Shown here in pieces: positions 1-6,598 of a stretch of DNA of 9,399 nt; the first letter of the stretch is position 1, and each line of letters starts with the position of its first letter. The position numbers and the translations under genes were made by a program. The DNA comes from an uncultured Collinsella sp. (GTDB taxonomy: Bacteria; Actinomycetota; Coriobacteriia; Coriobacteriales; Coriobacteriaceae). The stretch covers positions 1 to 9,399 of the forward strand of contig URGY01000064.1 in NCBI GenBank assembly GCA_900547505.1, in the 5' to 3' direction. The notes beneath the pieces are model-generated. The model ran no database searches, was not told where the DNA came from, and saw only the letters and a program-made list of their open reading frames with translations.

Positions 1-37
1 GTAGTCTCGTGGGCTCGGAGATGTGTATAAGAGACAG
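1..37 (+). other. Nextera transposase adapter contamination (left end)
   Basis: Bases 4-37 match the Illumina Nextera read-2 transposase adapter, ending in the 19-bp Tn5 mosaic end AGATGTGTATAAGAGACAG at 19-37. The preceding GTA (1-3) is the tail of the reverse complement of the 8-base index TACGCTGC seen at the other end of the contig, so both ends come from the same library. Reading frame 9-38 through this adapter gives the artefact peptide MGSEMCIRDS, which is fused in frame to glmM. This is library sequence, not genome. The match is from memory of the adapter sequence but is unambiguous. Confidence 0.98.
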
Positions 38-1031
38 TCCCGATGCTGTCGAGGAAGAGATCAGCGCCTGGGTCATGTCCGAGGAAGCCATGGCTGCCGA
101 CACGCTGCCGACCGGTGCCGGCGTGGGCCACATCATCAAGATGAAGGACGCCCGCAAGGCATACGTCGACCACGCCATCGATACGCTTGATGGCCTGAGA
201 CTCGACGGCTTGGTCGTTGCCGTCGACTGCGGTCACGGTGCTTCCTGCCAGACTACGCCCGCCGCGCTGCAGCGCCTGGGTGCCACGGTCCATGCCATCA
301 ACACCGATTACTGCGGCACCGACATCAACGTTGAGTGCGGCTCCACTCACCTTGAGCCCCTGCGCGAGCTCGTGCTGCGCACCCATGCTGACATCGGTCT
401 GGCCCACGACGGCGACGCCGACCGCGTACTGTTCGTGGACAGCGAGGGCAATGAGATCGACGGTGACTACATCCTGGCTATCTGCGGTTCTGACCTCGCC
501 GCTCGCGGCAAGCTCGCCAACTCCGAGATCGTCTCGACCGTCATGTGCAACCTGGGCTTCTCCATCGCTATGAAGGAGCAGGGCTTCGAAATGGTTCAGA
601 CCGCTGTGGGCGACCGTTATGTGCTTGAGCGCATGCTCGCGGACGGCGCCGTCATCGGCGGCGAACAGTCCGGCCACATCATCTTCCTGGAGCACAACAC
701 CACCGGTGACGGTCTGGTGACGGCTCTGCAGCTGCTGGCCGTGCTCAAGCGCACCGGTCGTACCCTCACCGATCTTGCCGGCATCATGAAGAAGTACCCG
801 CAGGTACTCGTCAACGTGCATTCCGACAACAAGGCTGGTCTGGACGATTGCCAGCCCATTTGGGATGCCGTTGCTGCTGCCGAGAAGGAGCTTGACGGCC
901 GCGGCCGCATTCTGGTGCGCCCGAGTGGTACCGAGCCGCTGGTTCGCGTGATGGCCGAGGCCGAGACGCACGAGCTGACTCAGCGCGTTGTCGACGACAT
1001 CGTCGAGGTTGTCAAGCGCGAACTTCCCTAA
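38..1031 (+). CDS. glmM: Phosphoglucosamine mutase GlmM, 5'-truncated
   Basis: GlmM interconverts glucosamine-6-phosphate and glucosamine-1-phosphate in the cytoplasm, the step that feeds UDP-GlcNAc and peptidoglycan synthesis. About 330 native residues remain. The metal-binding loop DGDADR is at 408-425, the sugar-specificity loop GGEQSGH typical of GlmM is at 657-677, and the phosphate-binding loop RPSGTEP is at 918-938, so domains 2 to 4 are present. Full-length members are about 445-450 residues. Roughly 120 N-terminal residues, including the catalytic phosphoserine loop, lie outside the contig. The truncation is a contig edge, since native sequence joins the adapter at base 37/38, and the open frame seen from base 9 is false. 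The gene ends in TAA 71 bases before the EIIA start. GGEQSGH and the C-terminal loop favour GlmM over phosphomannomutase or phosphoglucomutase relatives. Confidence 0.95.
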
Positions 1032-1061
1032 TGGTCAAAAACGGGTGCCAAGTGGTAAACT
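1032..1061 (+). promoter_or_regulatory. Candidate promoter for the EIIA gene
   Basis: TGGTCA at 1032-1037 (4 of 6 to TTGACA) lies 18 bases before TAAACT at 1056-1061 (4 of 6 to TATAAT). The -10 is preceded by TGG, giving an extended -10 form TGnTAAACT. A start near 1068 would leave a leader of about 35 bases before the EIIA ATG. The -35 begins directly after the glmM stop codon, so the EIIA gene could be transcribed on its own as well as by read-through from glmM. This is pattern inference only. Confidence 0.4.
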
Positions 1062-1102
1062 GTTAAGGTTATTTTGATTGATTGGTATGTCCGAGGGGGA
1101 GC

Positions 1103-1600
1103 ATGTTCACTAAAGTCCTAAGGTCTTTGGGTATGCGTGGTCGAGTCCTTACGCTGGATGCTCCCATCTCGGGCGACGTCATTCCGCTTTCCGAGGTAAA
1201 CGACCAGACGTTTGCCACCGGCCTTTTGGGCCAGGGCGTGGCGATTCAGCCCACCGGAACGCGTGTGATTGCACCGGCTGATGCCAAGGTCGAGGCCATT
1301 TTTCCCACGGGACACGCCGTTGCGCTTAACACGGTCGATGGCTTGGACGTGCTCATCCACGTTGGTTTGGACACTGTTCAGCTCGAGGGCAAGCACTTTA
1401 CCGTACATGCGCAAGTGGGTGACATCGTCCATAAGGGCGATGTGCTCATTGAGTTCGATCGCGAGGCAATTGCTGCCGAGGGTTACGATGTGACGGTTCC
1501 CATCTTGGTGTGCAACTCCGTTGAGTTCTCGAGCATCAAGGGCTCCGTTGGCGTGCATGTCGAAGAGATGGACCAGCTCATCGTTGCTCGCGAGCGCTAG
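1103..1600 (+). CDS. crr: PTS EIIA component, glucose/GlcNAc type (EIIA-Glc fold)
   Basis: This is a 165-residue single-domain EIIA. It takes phosphate from HPr on a histidine and passes it to an EIIB domain of a sugar permease, and in many bacteria it also signals carbon status. The phosphorylated histidine is in VLIHVGLDTV (His86, codon 1358-1360) and the second active-site histidine is in FPTGHAVAL (His71, codon 1313-1315). Both match the paired histidines of E. coli EIIA-Glc. The frame opens at TTG 1082, but the purine-rich ribosome site GAGGGGGA (1093-1100) would then be inside the gene, so ATG 1103 (MFTKVLRS) is chosen. No EIIB or EIIC is fused or adjacent, so the permease partner is elsewhere. 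Lying between glmM and nagB suggests a role in GlcNAc or glucosamine uptake, but sugar specificity cannot be read from the EIIA. The symbol follows actinobacterial usage for a stand-alone EIIA. Confidence 0.9.
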   Translation: MFTKVLRSLGMRGRVLTLDAPISGDVIPLSEVNDQTFATGLLGQGVAIQPTGTRVIAPADAKVEAIFPTGHAVALNTVDGLDVLIHVGLDTVQLEGKHFTVHAQVGDIVHKGDVLIEFDREAIAAEGYDVTVPILVCNSVEFSSIKGSVGVHVEEMDQLIVARER

Positions 1601-1871
1601 CAAGTGCACGTGGCCATTAGTCTACAATTCAAACACGTTTACTGAGGGCGCCCTTGAAAGAGGACGCCCTCAGTGGCAAGATGGGATTTGTCCGAAGCTA
1701 AAAGGCTTTGGGTCACCGTGGACGGGCAGGGGCCTCGACGCGGCTAGACACGAGACACATACATTACGCGACCTCGCCCTGGTGGCCGCACACGTTGGTT
1801 GCGGCCGACGCGGGCCGCGGGCAAGTGCTTGTAAGGGAGCCTTGCCTCTCTTGTACGAGAAAGGACGCGTA
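1601..1871 (+). promoter_or_regulatory. nagB upstream region: candidate -10 and long structured leader
   Basis: This stretch has no convincing gene. TACAAT at 1623-1628 is a 5-of-6 match to a -10 box but has no clear -35. Transcription from it would start near 1635 and give a leader of about 236 bases. The leader is GC rich and full of inverted repeats: a 10-bp hairpin at 1641-1674; GGCCGCA (1784-1790) with TGCGGCC (1800-1806); GCGGCC (1801-1806) with GGCCGC (1813-1818); GGCAAG (1820-1825) with CTTGCC (1841-1846); and TCTC (1847-1850) with GAGA (1857-1860) just before the ribosome site. The second and third pairings share bases 1801-1806 and cannot form together, as in RNA switches. The nagB ribosome site AAGGA is at 1861-1865. 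It resembles no riboswitch class I recognise, and glmS ribozyme features are not seen. Confidence 0.45.
1641..1674 (+). repeat. Perfect 10-bp hairpin at the start of the nagB leader
   Basis: ACTGAGGGCG (1641-1650) pairs exactly with CGCCCTCAGT (1665-1674) around a 14-base loop. No T-run follows (GGCAAGATGG), so it is not a standard intrinsic terminator for the EIIA gene. It starts about six bases after the inferred transcription start. A 5'-end mRNA-stabilising hairpin, a factor-dependent termination or attenuation element, or an operator are all possible. Confidence 0.6.
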
Positions 1872-2600
1872 ATGAAGATCATTAAAGCTAAAGACTACGA
1901 GGATATGAGCCGCAAGGCCGCTAATATCATCTCGGCCCAGGTTATCCTCAAGCCCGACTGTGTGCTGGGTCTTGCCACCGGCTCCACCCCGATCGGTGCC
2001 TACAAGCAGCTCGCTGCATGGTACAAGAAGGGCGACGTCGACTTTGCCGAGGTCAGCACCTATAACCTGGACGAGTATCGCGGCCTTTCGCACGACGATC
2101 CCCAGAGCTATCACTATTTCATGCGTGAGAACTTCTTCGATCACATCAACATCGACCTGAACAACACGCATGTGCCCGACGGTTCCAACCCCGACGCCGC
2201 CGCTGCCTGCTCTGAGTACGACAAGATTGTCGCCGACGCCGGTTATCCGGATCTGCAGCTGCTCGGCATTGGCAACAACGGCCACATTGGCTTCAACGAG
2301 CCCGATGACCACTTCTCCAAGGGCACGCACTGCGTCGACCTCACCGAGAGCACCATTCAGGCCAACAGCCGCCTGTTCGACAGCATCGACGATGTTCCCC
2401 GTCAGGCCTACACCATGGGTACCCAGACCATCATGTATGCCCGCATGATCCTGGTCGTCGCCAACGGCGAGGCCAAGGCTCAGGCCGTGCATGACATGTG
2501 CTATGGTCCGGTTACGCCCGAGTGCCCGGCTTCGATCCTGCAGCTGCACACCAACTGCGTTGTCGTTGCCGACGAGGCCGCCCTTTCGCTCTGCGAGTAG
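1872..2600 (+). CDS. nagB: Glucosamine-6-phosphate deaminase NagB
   Basis: This 242-residue cytoplasmic enzyme converts glucosamine-6-phosphate to fructose-6-phosphate and ammonia, the last step of GlcNAc and glucosamine catabolism. Phosphate-binding LGLATGSTP is at residues 32-40. The catalytic-base segment NLDEYRGL is at 65-72, with Asp67 equivalent to E. coli Asp72. GIGNNGHIGFNEP is at 132-144, with His138 and Glu143 equivalent to E. coli His143 and Glu148. The residue matching E. coli Asp141 is Asn136, which I believe is usual in the short Gram-positive NagB group. The length fits that group, which lacks the E. coli C-terminal allosteric extension. ATG 1872 is chosen because AAGGA (1861-1865) lies six bases upstream. 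The frame stays open back to 1521, but that extension overlaps the EIIA gene and looks like leader sequence. An intrinsic terminator follows. Confidence 0.96.
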   Translation: MKIIKAKDYEDMSRKAANIISAQVILKPDCVLGLATGSTPIGAYKQLAAWYKKGDVDFAEVSTYNLDEYRGLSHDDPQSYHYFMRENFFDHINIDLNNTHVPDGSNPDAAAACSEYDKIVADAGYPDLQLLGIGNNGHIGFNEPDDHFSKGTHCVDLTESTIQANSRLFDSIDDVPRQAYTMGTQTIMYARMILVVANGEAKAQAVHDMCYGPVTPECPASILQLHTNCVVVADEAALSLCE

Positions 2601-2632
2601 CGCGAATCCTGCAGCTCGACATAGCCTTGCCT

Positions 2633-2660
2633 AAGGCCTCCGCTTTGCGGGGGCCTTTTT
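2633..2660 (+). terminator. Intrinsic terminator of nagB
   Basis: An 11-bp stem with one G-U pair joins 2633-2643 to 2647-2657 around a TTT loop, and five T residues (2656-2660) overlap the end of the stem. It lies 32 bases after the nagB stop and closes the transcript before the long gap that precedes the large regulator. Confidence 0.93.
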
Positions 2661-2684
2661 GCTATCCCTTTTTGCCCACTTGAC

Positions 2685-2698
2685 CAAAAACTTGCCGC
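2685..2698 (+). repeat. 14-bp direct repeat, copy 1
   Basis: CAAAAACTTGCCGC here recurs exactly at 2931-2944, 246 bases downstream, in the same orientation. The flanks differ. Both copies lie in the control region of the large regulator, so a binding site for that protein or another factor is possible but unproven. Confidence 0.6.
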
Positions 2699-2930
2699 AA
2701 GCTTGACGAATGCCGGATGTCCAACAGCTTGATTCATTCTATACCAGATTCTATGCAAAAATGCCACTAGAAGGTCGTAGACGGTAGCGGGTGCTAGGCG
2801 AGTTGAACGACATGGCTGAAACTTGTTCATCTGCGTTACACTGCCGCTTAGATGGGACAAGCTGACAAGCTCATTTACCTGCTTAAAGACCGATTGGTCG
2901 GGGGATTAATAACAATCGGCCCTCGCTGTA

Positions 2931-2944
2931 CAAAAACTTGCCGC
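2931..2944 (+). repeat. 14-bp direct repeat, copy 2
   Basis: This is the second exact copy of CAAAAACTTGCCGC, about 100 bases before the start codon of the large regulator. See copy 1 at 2685-2698. Confidence 0.6.
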
Positions 2945-3048
2945 CTGCGTACCAAAAGACAACCTAAAACACAAGGTCGCTCTATTCATAGCGCGGCTTG
3001 TATGGTCTTGCGGCTACAGTGTCCATACGGTCGAGTTGAGGAGCGGGC

Positions 3049-6048
3049 ATGGTAAACGATTTGAGCAGTATAGACGAGCTCGAGCTGATGCCGTTAGACG
3101 GAGGCTATATGGTGCGACGCGAACGCTTGATGAATGAGCTTATCGCCAAGGGCCGAAAGGCCGGCATCGTGGTTCTTTATGCGCCCGACGGGTTTGGGAA
3201 GACCTCGGTGCTGCTGCAGTACACCCATGAGGTTAAATGCGACCCGACGCGAGGCCCCGTGCGGATTATCGAGGCCGATCGCGCCACTGGGCGCGAGGTG
3301 TTTATGCAGCTCGAGGTGGTTACCGAAGAACTCAAAGACAAACCGCACTCCCTTATCGCAATTGATAATGTGCCAAACCTCGATCAGCACGATACCGAAG
3401 ACCTCATCGACAGGATTCGCGGCCTGCGCGCTATGGGGGTAGGGGTCTTTATCTCCTGCCGTCCTTCAAATCGTCAGCTGATTCATGGGCTGGGCGATTC
3501 GGTTAAGATCAATGCGCAGATGCTCAAGGTGCATGCCTATGAGTATTCGGCGTGGGCATCGGCGTTTTCGATCAGCACATCACTCGACTTTTATCAGCTC
3601 ACGCAGGGCGTGCCCGAGCTCGTTTCGGCATTGCAGACGGGTCTGTATGGCCAAGGCGACGTAGCCGGTCTGCTCGAAAACGAGATTGTCAACGTATATG
3701 GCGCGGCACTTGTCGATCTGGCTTCGCTCGACAATAATGCGCTGTTTTGCGTGGCATGTCTCATGGTTTTGATGGGCGAGGGCAATATAGCAGAACTCGA
3801 GGCTTGTGGGGTAAGGCTGTCGATGGTCGACCAGTCCTACTTTGTACGCGACTACCCGATCTTTGGCTTGGATCCCGCCGAGCGGAGTTTTACGTGTCTG
3901 GGCACGGAGGATAACGGACGTTTGCGTTTGCGTAAGTTGGTGGCCGAGGTTCGCCCCGAACTTGTTCCGAGGGCGGCCCGGATTTTGCTTAAGGCGGGCC
4001 GATGCGATGCGGCGATGGGCCTGGCGGACGCCTTTTTGGACCGTGAGGCGGTCCTTGAACTTGCTGGTCAGTATGGGGTCGATCTTGCTCTGACGGGGCA
4101 CGGGGCCGATATCTGCCGAGCAGCGCTGGGCACGATCGATGCCGACGATCCGGCTCCAGAGCCAACGCCTGCCGAGGCGCTTGGCGTATATCTGGCAGCG
4201 GTCAGCGTGTCCAACACAAAGCTCGCCCGCTATGTGGCATCGGTCATCGAGCGCGAGGGCGAACGGGCGGCCTGCGAAATAGATCCTGTTTCATGGAGGG
4301 TGGCCCAGACACTGACGGCTGTTTGCTATGGGGACAACGGGCTTGGGCTTCCTACGAACCTGGCCGTGCCAGAAATCGAGACGTCCCACACCGCACTCGA
4401 CATGCTGTCCACGCATATCGAGGTCAAGCGCTGTCTGACCGAGCGGGGAGATGACGGCGGCGTTCTACAGCAGCTCAAAACGAGCAAGGCCTACGACTGC
4501 GAGCTCGATATCGCGGGGATTGTTATACGGGCCGATAGCATGCTGGTGGAGCTCTTTGACGGGTCGTTTGCGGGAACCGACGAGCGCGACGACGAGATGA
4601 CGGTGGTGCGGGAGGCGCTCGACGTACGTGGGCTTAAGGCGATGGCTATCTGGGTGCGCATGGTGTTGGCGGCACGGCGGCTCCTTTCCGGCTTGCCGGT
4701 AACCGACGACGCGGCGTTCAACGAGCTCGATCGTTTTGCCGTGCGCATGCGCGACAACCAGATTCAGCTGTTTGGCCTGTTGTTAGAAGGCTGGCAGTCG
4801 CTGGCAGAGGGACGACCGGTTAATGCAAAGTTCCGTGCGGTCCAAGTGCTCAAACTTGCCGAGGAGTCGATTGCGTACATGCGCGATAACGCATTGCTGC
4901 TGGAACGCGCGGCATATCTGCGTAACACCTCGATGGTTTCGGTGCGCGAGGAAGCGGAGCTACTCGATATAAGCCAAACGCAGGTTGGTGGAGCGGAGGC
5001 CTGGATGGTGGCGCTGCATTTGGCCTGTGCGGGCCGAGACAGCGATCTTGCGGCCTGGATGTCCATGAATCGTGCTGGGATTCTAGAGCCATCGTATCGG
5101 CTCTTTGCGCGCCTTGCCATGCATTGTCTGGGCGAGCCGGCGGGCAGGATACGCAAGAAGCTTCCCGTGCGCGAGCTGTCGCGGTACTCGCTGCGCGACG
5201 ATTTGGAAGGGGAGGGCGAGCGTCTGTTCCAGGTCGGCGAGGTTGAAGCCGTCGATACCATCGACCATATCGAGATTCGCATGTTTGGTGCGTTTCGCGC
5301 CGAGCGCGACGGGTTTCCCATCACGGACAAAATGTGGCGCCGCAAGAAGGCGGCGACGCTTGCCGAGCGGCTTGCACTGGGCATGGATGCGCTCGTCGAC
5401 CGCGAGACGCTGGCCATGGAGCTGTGGCCCCATGCCGAGTTCAATAGCGCCCGCAACAACCTGTACTCGACGATATCGCGCTTGCGGTCGGCTTTGGGAC
5501 CGACGCCGGATGGCAAGTCGTGTGTGCTCATCCAAAATGAATGTATCGGACTCAACGGCGACTACGTCAAGACCGATGTGCGGCTGTTTGACCAGATAAG
5601 CCGCGAGGTTTTGGGAAATCGCACGGGTGCGCGCGGGCCCCATTTAGTTGAGCTGTGCCTTAAGATTGAGCAGCTTTATGCCGGACCGCTGTATGTTCCC
5701 AATGGCTGTAATCCCACCTACTTTCTGCGTATGCGGCGCATTATGGAATCGAAGTATATCGACTGCATGATTCGGGGCGCGAATGCCGCCCTAGAAGAAA
5801 ACGACCTGCAGTCGGCGGTATGGCTGGTGGAGTCGGGGTTGCGGCAAGAGACGGCGCGCGAGGACATGGTGCGTTGCGCTATGCGCGTCTACGGTGCGGC
5901 GGGGCGGCGACGCGATATCGTCGAGCTGTACAGTGGGCATATGCATCACCTGAGGGAGCAGGTCAATGGCGTGCCCGAGCCCGAGACGCGGCGTCTGTAC
6001 GAGCGCTTGGTGGAGGGCAGGCTTAACCGCGTGCTCGTCGAGCGATAA
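3049..6048 (+). CDS. Large STAND-ATPase transcriptional regulator with C-terminal SARP winged helix and BTAD domain
   Basis: This is a 999-residue soluble regulator, probably a signal-controlled activator. Residues 20-150 form a MalT-like P-loop NTPase: Walker A APDGFGKT at 45-52 (Lys51; compare SPAGYGKT in MalT), a Walker B-like SLIAIDN at 101-107, and a sensor-like GVFISCRPS at 132-140. Residues 150-740 are mostly helical and presumably a repeat-type sensor, with no clear TPR signature by eye. Residues 741-840 are an OmpR/SARP-type winged helix (IEIRMFGAF, then LAMELWPHAEFNSARNNLYSTI), and 843-990 match the bacterial transcriptional activation (BTAD) helical domain. AfsR-type SARPs have the DNA-binding and BTAD domains first, so the order here is reversed. 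ATG 3049 has GAGGAG at 3038-3043. It is an orphan, with no obvious target operon beside it, and its inducer and targets are unknown. The BTAD assignment is by resemblance, the ATPase by motif. Confidence 0.88.
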   Translation: MVNDLSSIDELELMPLDGGYMVRRERLMNELIAKGRKAGIVVLYAPDGFGKTSVLLQYTHEVKCDPTRGPVRIIEADRATGREVFMQLEVVTEELKDKPHSLIAIDNVPNLDQHDTEDLIDRIRGLRAMGVGVFISCRPSNRQLIHGLGDSVKINAQMLKVHAYEYSAWASAFSISTSLDFYQLTQGVPELVSALQTGLYGQGDVAGLLENEIVNVYGAALVDLASLDNNALFCVACLMVLMGEGNIAELEACGVRLSMVDQSYFVRDYPIFGLDPAERSFTCLGTEDNGRLRLRKLVAEVRPELVPRAARILLKAGRCDAAMGLADAFLDREAVLELAGQYGVDLALTGHGADICRAALGTIDADDPAPEPTPAEALGVYLAAVSVSNTKLARYVASVIEREGERAACEIDPVSWRVAQTLTAVCYGDNGLGLPTNLAVPEIETSHTALDMLSTHIEVKRCLTERGDDGGVLQQLKTSKAYDCELDIAGIVIRADSMLVELFDGSFAGTDERDDEMTVVREALDVRGLKAMAIWVRMVLAARRLLSGLPVTDDAAFNELDRFAVRMRDNQIQLFGLLLEGWQSLAEGRPVNAKFRAVQVLKLAEESIAYMRDNALLLERAAYLRNTSMVSVREEAELLDISQTQVGGAEAWMVALHLACAGRDSDLAAWMSMNRAGILEPSYRLFARLAMHCLGEPAGRIRKKLPVRELSRYSLRDDLEGEGERLFQVGEVEAVDTIDHIEIRMFGAFRAERDGFPITDKMWRRKKAATLAERLALGMDALVDRETLAMELWPHAEFNSARNNLYSTISRLRSALGPTPDGKSCVLIQNECIGLNGDYVKTDVRLFDQISREVLGNRTGARGPHLVELCLKIEQLYAGPLYVPNGCNPTYFLRMRRIMESKYIDCMIRGANAALEENDLQSAVWLVESGLRQETAREDMVRCAMRVYGAAGRRRDIVELYSGHMHHLREQVNGVPEPETRRLYERLVEGRLNRVLVER

Positions 6049-6049
6049 G

Positions 6050-6078
6050 AAAAGAGCGTCCGAATTGCTCGGACGCTC
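6050..6078 (-). terminator. Intrinsic terminator of yhbY
   Basis: A perfect 10-bp stem joins GAGCGTCCGA (6054-6063) to TCGGACGCTC (6069-6078) with a five-base loop. On the minus strand it is followed by TTTT (the A-run 6050-6053), so it terminates yhbY transcripts 40 bases past the yhbY stop. It almost touches the stop codon of the convergent regulator (TAA 6046-6048). On the plus strand no T-run follows, so it is at best a weak terminator for the regulator. Confidence 0.82.
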
Positions 6079-6117
6079 GCAAGCTTGATGTATGTTGGCT
6101 CGCCGGATCGTTGGCTC

Positions 6118-6417
6118 TTAGACGAGCTTAATCTTCTCGATGTCCTTGCGCGAGGACTCGCGATACAGCGAGAACTTGCGGCCGATAACCTGGACGACCT
6201 CGGCATGGCAGCGATCGGCGAGCTCTTCGGCGGCCTCGCGGGCGGAAAGGCTGGAACCATCGAGTACGGAGCACTTAACGAGCTCGTGCTTCTCCAGGTA
6301 GGCGACCGTCTGCTCGACAGTGCCCTCGTTGATGTCGGACTTGCCGATGATGATGGCGGGGTTGAGGTGATGGGCCATGCTGCGAAGCTGCTTGACCTGG
6401 GCTCCTGTCAGTGCCAT
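6118..6417 (-). CDS. yhbY: YhbY, CRM-domain RNA-binding ribosome assembly protein
   Basis: This is a 99-residue single CRM-domain protein, like E. coli YhbY (97 residues), which binds pre-50S particles and is thought to aid large-subunit assembly. The N-terminal MALTGAQVKQLRSMAHHLNP fits the family start. The GxxG-type RNA-contact loop is GKSDINEG at residues 25-32, and the conserved strand VVQVIGRKFSLYR is at 74-86. The start ATG at 6417 has only a weak purine tract (GAAAGCGAGAA) upstream. It is convergent with the large regulator and has its own terminator. The methyltransferase gene lies 181 bases upstream on the same strand, far enough for a separate promoter, though I see no clear one. 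Confidence 0.93.
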   Translation of the reverse strand: MALTGAQVKQLRSMAHHLNPAIIIGKSDINEGTVEQTVAYLEKHELVKCSVLDGSSLSAREAAEELADRCHAEVVQVIGRKFSLYRESSRKDIEKIKLV

Positions 6418-6598
6418 GGGTTCTCGCTTTCTATGTATGGGGCGCCCCGCGACGGGGCCTTAATCTACGTGAGCTGTCCCACGATAGCGCAGGAACGGCG
6501 CGGTGTGGAGCGCGTTTGCCCAGTTCAAAAAGAATGCGGATGCCGAGCGGAAGAACTGCGCGGGTTACAGGCGGACGTGTACGGCGGCCGAAAGCGGT
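6418..6598 (-). other. yhbY upstream gap with GC hairpin
   Basis: GCCCCG (6444-6449) and CGGGGC (6453-6458) form a 6-bp hairpin with a three-base loop, 27 bases before the yhbY start. It has no T-run on either strand, so it is a leader hairpin rather than a terminator. CCAGTTC (6520-6526) and GAACTG (6553-6558) form a longer-range inverted repeat. Short frames crossing this gap on the plus strand look like antisense shadows. Confidence 0.35.

Larger units (their letters stand above)
2661..3048 (+). promoter_or_regulatory. Upstream region of the large regulator
   Basis: This gap holds no credible gene. An ATG frame at 2852-3055 (67 residues, very basic) lacks a ribosome site and overlaps the next start. 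Seen here are two exact copies of a 14-mer (2685-2698 and 2931-2944), a CCGATTG/CAATCGG hairpin (2890-2896 with 2913-2919), and GTATGG (3000-3005) with CCATAC (3023-3028), an inverted repeat just before the ribosome site. A weak promoter candidate is TTGATT at 2729-2734, 17 bases before TATGCA at 2752-2757. A second is CTGACA at 2862-2867 with TAAAGA at 2884-2889. Composition is more AT rich than the flanking genes, as expected for a control region. Which promoter is used cannot be told by eye. Confidence 0.4.

Noticed and set aside
1082..1102. Upstream TTG start adding seven residues to the EIIA
   Set aside because: It would put the ribosome site inside the gene; the ATG at 1103 is correctly spaced from it.
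1641..1674. Intrinsic terminator of the EIIA gene
   Set aside because: The stem is perfect, but no T-run follows on either strand at the right place.
1521..1871. In-frame upstream extension of nagB by 117 codons
   Set aside because: It overlaps the EIIA gene, has no resemblance to NagB, and a good ribosome site marks ATG 1872.
2852..3055. 67-codon basic small protein before the large regulator
   Set aside because: No ribosome site before ATG 2852, no recognisable family, it overlaps the next start, and it lies in an AT-richer control region.
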